Shown: positions 52,094 through 61,662, counted from the stretch's first letter. The stretch: DNA of 64,000 nt from Sphingomonas sp. HITSZ_GF (GCF_029543155.1 NZ_JARQXA010000008.1:1-64000); one strand, 5' to 3'. Numbers and translations: made by a program. The notes: generated from the letters alone by a model not told the origin.

Positions 52094-53878
52094 ATGCGCT
52101 TCTGGAAGCAAAAGGGGTCGATCGTGGCGGCCGCGGTCCTGTTGGTGCTGCTTTGCGCCATCGGCATGCGCGTCGCGCTGCTCGGCCATCAGTTCGGCCA
52201 TGCCGATGATCTGGGCGTGGCTGCGACGCTGGCGGAAGCCCGGCTGCATCCGCAGACCAGCGCCCATCTGGCCGAGGAAGCCCGCGAGAAGGAAGCGCGC
52301 GGCCAGGGCACCCCCCGGACCGAGGCGATGCTCAAGCTCGCCGCAAACCCCGCCGCATCGGCGGCGATCGACGCGCTGGCCGCCTATCCCGTCGCCGCGG
52401 TGCCGATGAAATGGACCTATGCCCCGCTGCCCTTCCTGCTCACCCCGGCGCTGATCGGGCCGCAGCTGGACTATGCGCAGGCCAAGTTGCTCGGCCGGAT
52501 CCCGTCGCTGCTGTTCGCGATCGCGACGCTGCTGGCGGTGATCCCGCTCTCCCGGCGGCTCGCCCCCGAGGCCTTCCCGGCGACTGCGCTGATCATCCTC
52601 GCGACCCTCGCCTTGTCACGCGAGTTCGTCGTCATGTCGGCGCAGATGCATCCCTATGCCGCGACGGTGTTCGTCGCGACGGCGCTGATCTGGCTGACGA
52701 TCCACGACGCCGCCCGGCCCGCGCTCGCCCTGCGCTGGCGCGAGATCGCCCTGCGCGCGCTCCTGCTCGTCCTGGCGGTCTATACCAGCTACCAGGCCAT
52801 CCTGCCGGTGGCCGCCTATCTGGCCTCGCTCGCGCTCCGCGACGTGCGGCTCTCCGATCTGAGCCTGGCCGGGCTGCGCAGGCACCTGCCCCGGCTGGCC
52901 GCGGCAGTGACGCTGGGCATCCTCGTCGGCATCGCCTTCCTGCCGGCCTATCTGTTCCGCGTGCGGACGATCCAGGCAGTCAACTGGAATGCCGGCCCCG
53001 GCGGCGAGTTCGTCTTCACCCCGGGCGGAATCGGTGCCGGCATCGTCAAGGCGCCGCTGTTTCTCCTCCACAATGGCTGGCTGACCGCAGAAGCGATGCT
53101 GTCCCCCAGCGACCCCGCAGGCTGGGCGGCCGCGATCATCAGCCTTGCCATCCTGCTGTGCGCGCTGGCCGGCGCCGCCATAGCCCTGCGCGCGCTCGTT
53201 CGCTGCCTGCGCGCCGGCGCCGACTGGGGCCCGCTGCCCGCGCTCGCCACCTTCCTGCTGGCGCTGACCGGCCTGACGCTGCTCGCGGTTCTCGCAGGAA
53301 AGCTGCCGCTCGCGCCGACGCGGCACATGCTGCTGTTCCTGCCGCTGATCGCCGTCACCGCCGCCATCGGCGCCCGCCGCCTCGCTGCCCGGCTCCAGCT
53401 TTCGTTCGACACCGCGGCGATCGGGATCGCCGCGATCCTGCTGGTGGCCGCACTGACCAGCTTCCCGGCGCTATGGCAGGAACGCACCGATCGTTTCGAC
53501 GAGAAGGCGATGGCGATGCTGGTCGGCAAGGTGCGCCCCGACGCCGTGCTGACCTATGGCCTGACCTATCAGATGGGGCTGATGCCCAGCGTGCGGGCGA
53601 TCGCGCCGGTCATCGAGCTGAGTGACCTCGATCCGCAGCCGCTTCCCGCCGGGCTTCACCGGGTACTGCTGATCTCGCACCGCGGGCCGGTGGATCCGGC
53701 GACCTGCGCGCTGCTGGCCAAGCGCCTGCCAGACAGCCGGGCCATCTCCGGAAACGGCTGCCCTGTCGGCACCGAGCTGCACCCGCTCACCGCGCAGGAC
53801 GGGGTGGAGATTGAAAGCAGCCAGCTTACCCGCAACGGCGGCAACGGCCTGTTCATCGCACTGGCAAGGCTGCCCTAG
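52094..53878 (+). CDS. GT-C-like membrane glycosyltransferase (PMT/ArnT type)
   Basis: 594 residues from the ATG at 52094. An N-terminal helix (about 9-27) is followed by a loop with HADDLGVAATL that matches the acidic DD/DE loop of GT-C enzymes. About ten further helices follow, with SREFVVMSAQMHPYAA typical of PMT/ArnT. A C-terminal soluble domain (from about 470) is probably periplasmic. It would use a polyprenyl-phosphate sugar. Its TAG overlaps that of the WcaI-like gene in CTAG (53875-53878). Confidence 0.78.
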   Translation: MRFWKQKGSIVAAAVLLVLLCAIGMRVALLGHQFGHADDLGVAATLAEARLHPQTSAHLAEEAREKEARGQGTPRTEAMLKLAANPAASAAIDALAAYPVAAVPMKWTYAPLPFLLTPALIGPQLDYAQAKLLGRIPSLLFAIATLLAVIPLSRRLAPEAFPATALIILATLALSREFVVMSAQMHPYAATVFVATALIWLTIHDAARPALALRWREIALRALLLVLAVYTSYQAILPVAAYLASLALRDVRLSDLSLAGLRRHLPRLAAAVTLGILVGIAFLPAYLFRVRTIQAVNWNAGPGGEFVFTPGGIGAGIVKAPLFLLHNGWLTAEAMLSPSDPAGWAAAIISLAILLCALAGAAIALRALVRCLRAGADWGPLPALATFLLALTGLTLLAVLAGKLPLAPTRHMLLFLPLIAVTAAIGARRLAARLQLSFDTAAIGIAAILLVAALTSFPALWQERTDRFDEKAMAMLVGKVRPDAVLTYGLTYQMGLMPSVRAIAPVIELSDLDPQPLPAGLHRVLLISHRGPVDPATCALLAKRLPDSRAISGNGCPVGTELHPLTAQDGVEIESSQLTRNGGNGLFIALARLP

Positions 53879-55146
53879 CCCTGGATCGCCTCGATCAGGC
53901 GCGGCAGCTGCTTGGTCGAGGAAAGCTCACCGGCCAGCTCCGCGCGGCGCGCCGCCCCGGGGTCGGCGCGGTCGCGGGCAAAGGCGCAAATCGCCTCGGC
54001 CAGCGCATCGGCATCGCCGGGCGGCACGAGGATGGCGGCACCCTGCAGGAACGCCGACAATTCGGTGCCTTCCGCCGCGGTGACCAGGATCGGCCGGCCG
54101 CTCGCCAGCATGCCGCCCAGCTTCGAGGGCAGCACCAGATCGGCCGCCTCGCGCATCTGCGGCAGCACGTGCAGGTCCGCCAGGTTGAGCAAGGCGCAGA
54201 GCTTCTCTTCGGGCTGGAGATCGAGGAAGCGCACATTGGGCAGCTGGCCGTAACGCGCGACGAGATCGGCCTTGGCCGGCCCGTCGCCCGCGATCACGAA
54301 GACGAGATCGGGCACGTCGACCAGCCGCGAGGCAGCCTCCAGCACAAGGTCGAGCGCCTGCTTGGTGCCGATATTGCCGGCATATTCAACCACCAGGCAC
54401 CCGGCATCGAGCCCGAGCTCGCCCCGAAAGGGATTGGGACCGGACATCGGGGCGATGCGCGACTGATCGACCCAGTTGCGCACGATCTCGACCTTCTCGG
54501 GCGCCACGCCCTTGCGGATCAGCGCGCTGCGCATCGCCAGCGAGATGGTCACCACCCGATCGAACAGACGGCGCGTGGCGCGCTCATAGGCGGTGGCGAT
54601 GCCGCGCAGAAAGGCGAGCTTGCTCAGATGGCCCACTTCGAACGCGGCATCCAGCTCGAGGTCCTGGACGTGCAGCACGGTGCGTGCGCCGACCAGCCGG
54701 GCGAGCAGCGCCGCCGGCATCGCGCAGAACAGCGTCGGCTCGACGCAGAAGACCGTATCCGGGCGGAAGCGCAGGATGCGCCAGGCGAGGACAGGGAAGG
54801 AAAAGGCCGCGAAGCTGACCGGGGCGAGCAGGCGCCAGATCCCGCCCATCTTGCGGCGCAGCAGCAGCGGGCAGCGATAGATGCGGCGGCCGGGCGATCG
54901 TTCGGCGGTATAGCCCCAGCGGCGATAGCCGTCACGGACATACCAGCCCGGATAATGCGGCGGCGCCGTGACCACTTCGAGCGTGCTGCCGGTGGCTTCG
55001 ATCGCGGCGCCAATCTCGCCGGTATAGCGCCCTGCCCCGGCCAGCTCGGGCGCATAGTTCATCGCATAGATGAGCACGCGCCTAGCCGGTGCAGCTGGAA
55101 TGCTATCGCTGATTTGCGAGGCTTCGCCCCCCGCGGGTCCGCTCAT
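53875..55146 (-). CDS. Glycosyltransferase family 4, WcaI-like
   Basis: 423 residues. NYAPELAGAGRYTGEIGAAI and APPHYPGWYV at the N-terminus match WcaI-type transferases of colanic-acid-like loci. The donor domain has VVEYAGNIGTKQALDLVLEA, FVIAGDGPAK and LPSKLGGMLASGRPI (a GxxxA-type variant of the usual EX7E). It has no membrane helix. It is convergent with the GT-C gene and 24 bases ahead of the FKBP gene stop, on the same strand as it. Confidence 0.88.
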   Translation of the reverse strand: MSGPAGGEASQISDSIPAAPARRVLIYAMNYAPELAGAGRYTGEIGAAIEATGSTLEVVTAPPHYPGWYVRDGYRRWGYTAERSPGRRIYRCPLLLRRKMGGIWRLLAPVSFAAFSFPVLAWRILRFRPDTVFCVEPTLFCAMPAALLARLVGARTVLHVQDLELDAAFEVGHLSKLAFLRGIATAYERATRRLFDRVVTISLAMRSALIRKGVAPEKVEIVRNWVDQSRIAPMSGPNPFRGELGLDAGCLVVEYAGNIGTKQALDLVLEAASRLVDVPDLVFVIAGDGPAKADLVARYGQLPNVRFLDLQPEEKLCALLNLADLHVLPQMREAADLVLPSKLGGMLASGRPILVTAAEGTELSAFLQGAAILVPPGDADALAEAICAFARDRADPGAARRAELAGELSSTKQLPRLIEAIQG

Positions 55147-55170
55147 CCTACCCTCCGGATGACCGGCCGC

Positions 55171-55788
55171 TTACTGGACCTCGGGGCCACCCGGCGGCGG
55201 ACCACCCTGGGGACCGCCGGGCGCGCCGCCCTGGCCCTGCATCTGCTGCATCATCTGCTGCTGCATCATCATCTGGCGGAGCTGCTCGGCCGGGATCAGG
55301 TCCTTGATCTCGAGATCGAACTGCAGGAGCTTGCCATAGAGCGGGTGCTGCGGGCCGGCCTTGTCATAGGCGAGGCTCGACGGGATCCAGACGCGCATCT
55401 TGCCGCCCTTGCTCATCATCTTGAGCGCTTCGTCGAAGCCCGGGATCGCGCCGCCCACCTGGAGCGGAATCTCGCCGGCCGGCTGGAAGATGGTGCCGTC
55501 GCGCAGCGTGCCGGTGGTGAACACCTTCACCCCGTCGCCGTCCTGCGCCTTGGGGCCGGTGCCTTCCTTGAGCACCTGATACTGCAGGCCCGACGGCGCG
55601 GTCTGCACGCCGATCTGGCCCTTGTTCCAGGCGAGGAACTGGGCGTCGTCGCCCTTGGCGGCGACCGACGCACGCGTGCCGGTCCAGGCCAGCGCCACCG
55701 CAACGGCGATCGCCAGGACGATCCCGGCCCAGAGCCAGGTCTTGTAGCTGCGCTTTACGGGCTGGAGCGGAACGGCGGTCACAGACAT
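55171..55788 (-). CDS. FKBP-type peptidyl-prolyl isomerase, membrane-anchored
   Basis: 205 residues. One N-terminal transmembrane helix (about 19-36), then an FKBP domain (about 66-167): GLQYQVLKEGTGPKAQDGDGV, TTGTLRDGTIF and PGFDEALKMM, with WIPSSLAYDKAGPQ and FDLEIKDL. It would assist folding in the periplasm. The tail after residue 170 is rich in Gln and Met (MMMQQQMMQQMQ) and then Gly-Pro. The ATG has GGAG upstream. Confidence 0.88.
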   Translation of the reverse strand: MSVTAVPLQPVKRSYKTWLWAGIVLAIAVAVALAWTGTRASVAAKGDDAQFLAWNKGQIGVQTAPSGLQYQVLKEGTGPKAQDGDGVKVFTTGTLRDGTIFQPAGEIPLQVGGAIPGFDEALKMMSKGGKMRVWIPSSLAYDKAGPQHPLYGKLLQFDLEIKDLIPAEQLRQMMMQQQMMQQMQGQGGAPGGPQGGPPPGGPEVQ

Positions 55789-55845
55789 GCGGAAGGCTCC
55801 AGGCGCGGGTATCGGACTACCCGAAAGTCACGAAAGTCACGACAA

Positions 55846-55870
55846 GCTACGCGCGCGAGGCGCGCGTAGC
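55846..55870 (-). terminator. Hairpin after rpsU
   Basis: GCTACGCGCG (55846-55855) pairs perfectly with CGCGCGTAGC (55861-55870). On the minus strand it lies 13 bases after the rpsU stop and is followed by TTGTCGTGACTTTCG, a weak T content. It may be a leaky terminator before the FKBP gene. Confidence 0.55.
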
Positions 55871-55882
55871 CGAATCGCGAAA

Positions 55883-56089
55883 TCAACGGGCGCTGTCGCG
55901 CTCCATGCGCTTGCGCTCGAGCTTGCGGGCGCGGCGAACCGCGGCAGCACGCTCGCGAGCACGCTTCTCGCTGGGCTTCTCGTAGTGGCGGCGGAGCTTC
56001 ATCTCGCGATAAACGCCCTCACGCTGCAGCTTCTTCTTGAGCGCGCGCAGCGCCTGGTCGACGTTATTGTCGCGAACGATGATCTGCAT
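55883..56089 (-). CDS. rpsU: 30S ribosomal protein S21
   Basis: 68 residues, the normal size. MQIIVRDNNVDQALRALKKK and GVYREMKLRRHYEKPSEKRARE are diagnostic. The basic tail RKLERKRMER completes the family pattern. It joins the small ribosomal subunit near the anti-Shine-Dalgarno end of 16S rRNA. Confidence 0.96.
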   Translation of the reverse strand: MQIIVRDNNVDQALRALKKKLQREGVYREMKLRRHYEKPSEKRARERAAAVRRARKLERKRMERDSAR

Positions 56090-56235
56090 AAACCCGTAGT
56101 GCTCCGATCTTCAAATCAATAGAAAAGGGTTCGCCGGAACGCAGGGTAGCGGCGCAAGTGGCGGCCACCTAACAGCGTCGATCCCATTTTTCAAGGGATA
56201 ACAGGGCCTATCCCATCATCCCCGCGGTGAACCGC

Positions 56236-56808
56236 TCAGGCAGCCGGCTTGCCGGTGCAGAGCCCGAGCCGCTTGCCATAGACGCGCATCCTGACCGCCG
56301 CATAGCCCGGCTGGCCTTTCGCGCCGCTATTCTGCTCCACTGCGACGTCATAGGCATCCTTGCCCATCGTGCCCTTGTAGAGCAGCGTGGTCTTCGCGCC
56401 GTCCTTGTCGCACTGGATCTCGACGTCGATCTTGCCGCCCTTCTGGACGAATCGCGGGAAGGTGCAGCGCCCGCCGACCTTTTCGAGCATGGTGATGTCG
56501 ACCGGCGCCAAATCCGCCGCGGTCTGGCACTTCACGGCGTGGCGCGGGATCTTGGCGGCGGCCTGCATCTGCGCGTCATGCTGCGGGCCATCCGCGAAAT
56601 CGGCCGAGACCAGCTCGGTGCCCGATTCCCAGGTGCCCGGCTGCATCGCCTGCTTGGCGCGCGCTGCCTTGGTGAGGCTGGCAACTTCTTCCATCGAGGC
56701 ATTCTGCACATCGACCTCGCCGGTGGCAGCCGCCTGGCGCTCCGCAGCGGACTGGCAGCCGGCCAGCGCAAGCACGGCGCCGGCGAGCAGGATCGCACGC
56801 ATCTTCAT
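56236..56808 (-). CDS. DUF3617-like lipoprotein
   Basis: 190 residues from the ATG at 56808, which has GGAGAGGG ahead. Lipoprotein signal MKMRAILLAGAVLALAGC. The body PGTWESGTELVSAD, KCQTAADLAP, RCTFPRFVQKGGKIDVEIQC and TTLLYKGTMGKDAYDV resembles the DUF3617 family of periplasmic or outer-membrane lipoproteins, whose function is unknown. Four cysteines after the lipobox may form disulfides. It is divergent from the MFS gene. Confidence 0.75.
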   Translation of the reverse strand: MKMRAILLAGAVLALAGCQSAAERQAAATGEVDVQNASMEEVASLTKAARAKQAMQPGTWESGTELVSADFADGPQHDAQMQAAAKIPRHAVKCQTAADLAPVDITMLEKVGGRCTFPRFVQKGGKIDVEIQCDKDGAKTTLLYKGTMGKDAYDVAVEQNSGAKGQPGYAAVRMRVYGKRLGLCTGKPAA

Positions 56809-56890
56809 GAAGTCCCTCTCCAAATTCCGCAGCTTCCTGAGCCGATCCCGCCGGCAAAGACAAGACCGATCTTCGCGTTATAGTGGCGCG

Positions 56891-58174
56891 ATGACCCGCC
56901 CCGACACCGCCGCCCAGACCCGCCACCGCCTGCGCTCGATCCTGGGAGGATCGGCCGGCAACCTGGTCGAATGGTATGACTGGTATGCCTATGCGGTGCT
57001 CGCCAGCTACCTGGCGCCGCACTATTTCCCCGAGGGCACCAGCCAGGACATCAGCGCCTGGATCGTCTTCGCGATCGGCTTCTTCATGCGGCCGATCGGC
57101 GGCTGGCTGATGGGCATTTACGGCGACCGGCGCGGGCGCAAGGCCGGACTGACCCTGTCGGTGACGCTGATGTGCGCCGGCTCGATCCTGATCGCCGTGA
57201 CGCCCAGCTATGGCGAGATCGGCGTGGCCGCCACAGTCGCGCTGGTCGTCGCCCGCCTGCTCCAGGGATTGAGCCTGGGCGGCGAATATGGCGCCAGCGC
57301 CACCTATCTCTCCGAAATGGCCGGCAGGAAGCATCGCGGGTTCTTCTCCAGCTTCCAGTACGTCACGCTGATCTCGGGCCAGCTCGTCGCGCTGCTCGTG
57401 CTGCTGGTTCTCCAGGCGGTGATGAGCGAGGCCGACCTGAAATCCTGGGGCTGGCGCATTCCCTTCGCGGTGGGCGGCGTGCTGGCGCTCGGCGTGTTCT
57501 GGCTGCGCCGGCGCCTGGCCGAAACCGAGAGCTTCGAGAAGCGCGAGGCGGGCAAGAAATCGAGCGCGCTGGCGCTGCTGCGCGAGCATCCGCGCGAGGC
57601 CGCGGTGGTGATGCTGCTCACCGCGGGCGGCACCCTCGCCTTCTATGCCTATACGATCTACCCGATCGCCTTCCTCAAGAAGACCGCCGGCTTCTCGGAC
57701 ACGGCAGCGACACAGGTGAACGCAGCCGCGCTGTTCGTGTTCATGGCGATCCAGCCGCTTGCCGGCGCGCTATCCGATCGGATCGGGCGCAAGCCGCTGA
57801 TGGTAGGCTTCGGCGTGCTCGGCACCCTGCTCAGCTATCCGATCTTCGTAGCGATGGAAGGCGCGCGTGACGGGCTGACTGCCTTCGCGCTGATGACCGG
57901 GGCACTGGTGATCGTCACCGGCTACACCTCGATCAACGCCGTGGTGAAGGCCGAGCTGTTTCCGGCGCATATCCGCACGCTGGGCGTGGCCCTGCCCTAT
58001 GCGCTGGCCAACGCGCTGTTCGGCGGCACCGCGCCGAGCGTGGCCCTGTGGTTCAAACAGGAAGGCTGGGAGCGCGGATTCTACTGGTATGTCACTGGGA
58101 TGATCGCAATCTCGCTGCTCACCTATCTGCGCATGCGGGACACTGCGAAACACTCGCAGATCCTCGAGGACTGA
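56891..58174 (+). CDS. MFS transporter, metabolite:H+ symporter (KgtP/ProP-like)
   Basis: 427 residues with 12 hydrophobic segments. GSAGNLVEWYDWYAYAVL in TM1, FFMRPIGGWLMGIYGDRRGRK and GLSLGGEYGASATYLSEMA are hallmarks of the metabolite:H+ symporter family (alpha-ketoglutarate, citrate, proline/betaine, shikimate). The second half repeats the loop as LSDRIGRKPLM. The solute cannot be told, but a dicarboxylate is likely. Confidence 0.9.
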   Translation: MTRPDTAAQTRHRLRSILGGSAGNLVEWYDWYAYAVLASYLAPHYFPEGTSQDISAWIVFAIGFFMRPIGGWLMGIYGDRRGRKAGLTLSVTLMCAGSILIAVTPSYGEIGVAATVALVVARLLQGLSLGGEYGASATYLSEMAGRKHRGFFSSFQYVTLISGQLVALLVLLVLQAVMSEADLKSWGWRIPFAVGGVLALGVFWLRRRLAETESFEKREAGKKSSALALLREHPREAAVVMLLTAGGTLAFYAYTIYPIAFLKKTAGFSDTAATQVNAAALFVFMAIQPLAGALSDRIGRKPLMVGFGVLGTLLSYPIFVAMEGARDGLTAFALMTGALVIVTGYTSINAVVKAELFPAHIRTLGVALPYALANALFGGTAPSVALWFKQEGWERGFYWYVTGMIAISLLTYLRMRDTAKHSQILED

Positions 58175-58206
58175 TTAGCTATTGCTAATCATTAGCAGAT
58201 TTTTCC
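58173..58206 (+). terminator. AT-rich terminator at the MFS stop
   Basis: GATTAGC (58173-58179) pairs with GCTAATC (58184-58190) around TATT. The same GCTAAT can instead pair with ATTAGC (58191-58196). AGATTTTTCC follows. It overlaps the stop codon of the permease and probably ends its message. Confidence 0.7.
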
Positions 58207-58331
58207 AATGACCCGCGGCACCCGCCTCGAGGTCGATCCGGCGCAAGCTGTTGGCGCGCGCCCGAAATAACCCGGCCGGCCCTGTATCCGCCAATGGACT
58301 CGGAGCCCGTCAAACAATCGTGCGGTGATGG

Positions 58332-59384
58332 ATGTTGATCGGTGCATTCTTCTTGATGCTTGCGGCACTCAATCAGGAGGTGCCGGTCCAATCAACTGAC
58401 CAGGGAGTCCTTGTTCAATCGGGCCCCGTAAGGAGACTGGACAGGAATGTTCGCCAAGCCCTGATGCCGGGAAAGCCCGACAAGCAAATCAAGCCAGTCA
58501 AAGGCTTTTCCTGCCGGCACTTCCTGGGCTATTCCGAAGCTCAAATGCACGTAAATGTGCAAATGGGTGACAGGGCCTGTTCGGGAGAGATATTTCCAGA
58601 CCATGGCTTCCGCCAGGTCAATTACCTGCGGACTTCCGCGGGTTCGTTGATGGTGGTGATCTATAGTCCGCGTGATCGCATCGATGCCGCCAGCCGCGTG
58701 ATAATCTACCTGAATGGTGGTCCGCGCTCCATCACCACCAACCGCCCCCTGGCCCAGCAGTTGGTAGCGAAAGGCTATACCGTCCTCATGCCCGTCTATC
58801 TCGGCGAGCTCGAGACTCTTCATCCGGCGCCGGATATGCCCGGTGCGGTAGAGCAAATTCGCGCGCTGACACGCTGGGCGGGCGACCGGCTGGTCGCGAC
58901 GGTGGGAATAAGTACCGGTGCCTATCTTGCAGCGGCCGCCTGCACGGCACATTGCCCGCCGCGTATCCTCCTGGCGCCGCCGCTTACCACGCCCGAAGAC
59001 GTGATGTCGGATAAACGGGTCGACTGGAGCAAACTGACCGACGGCTCTTGCCTGTGGCGACACAACGGCCCGCACCGGGTGTGCGCCGAAATAGAGACTT
59101 TCCTCAAATCCTTTTGGGGCGAGCGATATTATCGCACGAGCCTCACGAGCCTGTTGCGGGGCCAGTGCGCCCGGGTGCGGATCGTCGTCTCGCCGGACGA
59201 CACCCGCGTTTATGACCCCAAGGGGATTGCCGACCTCCGTTCCGCCGGATGCGCGATAGAAACGCCGGCCGGGTATCAACATGCGATGGTCGATGCGAGC
59301 CCGGTGCTCAACGAGCGAACGCTCGCGTTGATCGCGCGCCAGGAAGCGCCGCGCCCAGCCGGGCAGATGCAATCGGTCCAATAG
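58332..59384 (+). CDS. Atypical alpha/beta-hydrolase-like protein
   Basis: 350 residues. The N-terminal MLIGAFFLMLAALNQEV is a signal-like segment. The core has VIIYLNGGPRS (oxyanion-loop style), a nucleophile elbow VGISTGAYLAAA (GxSxG), VVSPDDTRVYDPKG (acid) and GYQHAMVD (histidine). Six cysteines occur, consistent with export and disulfides. The first third of the gene is clearly lower in GC than its neighbours, suggesting recent transfer. The specific substrate is unknown. Confidence 0.65.
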   Translation: MLIGAFFLMLAALNQEVPVQSTDQGVLVQSGPVRRLDRNVRQALMPGKPDKQIKPVKGFSCRHFLGYSEAQMHVNVQMGDRACSGEIFPDHGFRQVNYLRTSAGSLMVVIYSPRDRIDAASRVIIYLNGGPRSITTNRPLAQQLVAKGYTVLMPVYLGELETLHPAPDMPGAVEQIRALTRWAGDRLVATVGISTGAYLAAAACTAHCPPRILLAPPLTTPEDVMSDKRVDWSKLTDGSCLWRHNGPHRVCAEIETFLKSFWGERYYRTSLTSLLRGQCARVRIVVSPDDTRVYDPKGIADLRSAGCAIETPAGYQHAMVDASPVLNERTLALIARQEAPRPAGQMQSVQ

Positions 59385-59558
59385 CGCGGCGCTCGACAAG
59401 GACGTCCGCGCTAGCGCCCGGAGAGAATCCGTCGAAATGAAACGGCCAAAAGATTTTGCGACAAACCGTTACGGGTTCGCGCAAATGGCTACGTCTATTG
59501 TTTCCACGCGTTGCAGCCGTGCAATACCGGCGTTAGGCTCGGCGTATAAAACTATGGA

Positions 59559-60308
59559 ATGCCACAAGCAGCTTTAGCCCCCGCCTTGGACCAAGAGACC
59601 CGCCTGCTGATCGTCGATGACGATCCCGGAATCCGCGAGCTCACCGCGGCCTTTCTCTCGCAACATGGCTATATCGTCGATATCGCCTCGGGCGCGACCG
59701 AGATGCGCACGCTCACCGCGCGCCATGATTACGACCTCATCGTGCTCGACGTGATGATGCCCGGCGAGGACGGCCTGACCATCCTGCGCTCGATGGACCG
59801 CGAGGCCGGCCCCGCGGTGATCCTGCATTCGGTGATCGGCGAGGATATCGACCGGATCGTCGGACTGGAGATGGGCGCGGACGACTATGTGCCCAAGCCC
59901 GCCAATCCGCGCGAGCTGCTGGCGCGCATCCGCTCGGTGCTGCGCCGCAGCCAGGGCGATCGCGGCGCGGCGCCGACGGCGATTCCCGCCCGTGCCTTTT
60001 TGCGCTTCGCCGGCTGGCGGCTCGATCCCGTGGCGCGCCAGCTCTGGGATCCAGACGATGTGATCATCAACCTGTCCGACGGCGAGTTCCGCCTGTTGCT
60101 GGCACTGGTGGAGCGGCCGCGCCGCGTGCTGACCCGCGACATGCTGCTCGATCTCTCGCGCGGGCCCAATGCCGAGCATTTCGACCGGGCGATCGACGTG
60201 CAGATGAGCCGCCTCCGCAAGAAGCTGGCGCGGCCCGGCTCCGAGGACCTGATCCGTACGATCCGCAACGAAGGCTATATGTTCGTCACCGAAGTGACGG
60301 CCAAGTGA
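59559..60308 (+). CDS. OmpR-family response regulator
   Basis: 249 residues. The receiver domain (about 15-130) has DDDP at 20-23, phospho-acceptor D64 in IVLDVMMPGEDG, S91 at the usual threonine position, and K113 in YVPKPAN. The winged-helix DNA-binding domain starts near 145 with LRFAGWRLDPVARQLW and LSDGEFRLLLALVE, ending IRNEGYMFV. It is cotranscribed with the kinase 7 bases downstream. Confidence 0.95.
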   Translation: MPQAALAPALDQETRLLIVDDDPGIRELTAAFLSQHGYIVDIASGATEMRTLTARHDYDLIVLDVMMPGEDGLTILRSMDREAGPAVILHSVIGEDIDRIVGLEMGADDYVPKPANPRELLARIRSVLRRSQGDRGAAPTAIPARAFLRFAGWRLDPVARQLWDPDDVIINLSDGEFRLLLALVERPRRVLTRDMLLDLSRGPNAEHFDRAIDVQMSRLRKKLARPGSEDLIRTIRNEGYMFVTEVTAK

Positions 60309-60315
60309 TCCGGCA

Positions 60316-61575
60316 GTGACGCGCCGTTCGATCACGGTTCCCATCGTATTGCTGGTTATCGCCGCGGCCCTGATCGCGACGACGACGCAGTTCACGATCA
60401 TGTTCAACGGCCCGCCGCCGGGCCCGGGACCGCTGCCGCTTGCCCGCGTTGCAGAGGCGCTGAAGGGCGGCGTGGTGCCGCCTTCCGCCCAGCGCCGGAT
60501 GAGCATTACGCGAACAAGCGAGGACAAGTTCGGCCGCGAGGACGAGCGCCCCTCCCCCGCGCGCGATGCGGCGATCGCTCGGCTGATCGGCGTGCCCGCC
60601 GCACGTGTGCACGGGCTCTATCAGTTCCCCGCGCGCGATCCCGACCAGGACATGCACGGCAGCTTCACCGTGGCACTGGAGGACGGCGACGGCTGGATCA
60701 TCGCCTCGAGCAGCTTCCGCCCCACCTTCACGCCCTGGCACCTGGCGCGACTGATGGGCATGCTGGCGGTGCTGCTCGTGCTCTCGCTGCTCGCCTGGGG
60801 CGTCGCACGGCGCATCTCGCGCCCGATCCGCGAGCTGGCCGGCGCAGCGACCCGGATGCGGCTGGGCGCGCGCCAGCCGATCCCCGACAAGGGCCCGCGC
60901 GAAGTGCATGAGCTCGCCCGCGCGCTGGAGAGCATGCAGGAGCGCATCCTGCACGAGGCGGAGAATCGCGGCGCCATGCTCGGCGCGATAGCGCATGATC
61001 TCGGCACGCCGCTGTCGCGCATCGCGTTCTGGGTCGAGCAGCTGCCCGACGCCGCGCGGCTGCGCGCCGAGGCGGATATCGAGGAGATGCGCGCGATGCT
61101 GAAGGCCGCGCTGCGCTTCACCCGCGACGAACGCAGCGCCGCGCCGCACCAGAAGCTCGACCTGGGCAGCCTGATCGAGAGCCTGGTCGAGGATCTGGCC
61201 GCGGCGGGCACCCCGGTGGAAGTCGAATCCGGCCCGCGCGCGGTGGTGCGCGGCGATCCGGCGCAGCTCCGGCGGCTGTTCACCAACCTGATCGAGAACG
61301 CCGTGCGCTATGGCGAGAGCGCCCGGCTGCATTGGCGCCCGATCGACGGCAAGGTGGACGTGCTGGTGGAAGATGACGGCCCCGGCTTCGACCCCGCCCG
61401 GGCAGAGGCGCTGTTCGCCCCGTTCGTGCGCGGTGAGGCGTCACGCAACCGCGAGACCGGCGGCACCGGCCTGGGCCTGGCGATCGTCCGATCGATCACC
61501 GAGGCACATGGCGGCGAAGTGACGCTGGAGAATCGCGATGGCGGCGGCCGGGTTCGGGTGCGCCTGCCCGTTTGA
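60316..61575 (+). CDS. Sensor histidine kinase
   Basis: 419 residues, starting at a GTG at 60316. TM1 about 8-24, periplasmic sensor about 25-142, TM2 about 145-163, HAMP to about 216. The H-box is AIAHDLGTPLSRI with H227 as the phosphorylation site. N box LIENAV, G1 DDGPGFD, G2 GTGLGLAIV. It partners the OmpR regulator just ahead. The sensor domain is rich in Arg and Pro and unrecognised; the EnvZ-like order is clear. Confidence 0.94.
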   Translation: MTRRSITVPIVLLVIAAALIATTTQFTIMFNGPPPGPGPLPLARVAEALKGGVVPPSAQRRMSITRTSEDKFGREDERPSPARDAAIARLIGVPAARVHGLYQFPARDPDQDMHGSFTVALEDGDGWIIASSSFRPTFTPWHLARLMGMLAVLLVLSLLAWGVARRISRPIRELAGAATRMRLGARQPIPDKGPREVHELARALESMQERILHEAENRGAMLGAIAHDLGTPLSRIAFWVEQLPDAARLRAEADIEEMRAMLKAALRFTRDERSAAPHQKLDLGSLIESLVEDLAAAGTPVEVESGPRAVVRGDPAQLRRLFTNLIENAVRYGESARLHWRPIDGKVDVLVEDDGPGFDPARAEALFAPFVRGEASRNRETGGTGLGLAIVRSITEAHGGEVTLENRDGGGRVRVRLPV

Positions 61576-61662
61576 GTTGCAACATGTTGCAACATTTCGC
61601 CATTGCGCGAAATTACGTCGTATTTCCGGGATGTGACCAGAGCCCCTGACCAAGGAGGCGGT

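Noticed and set aside
54169..55869. 566-codon plus-strand frame opposite the WcaI-like and FKBP genes
   Set aside because: It spans two opposing genes with known domains and has no signature itself.
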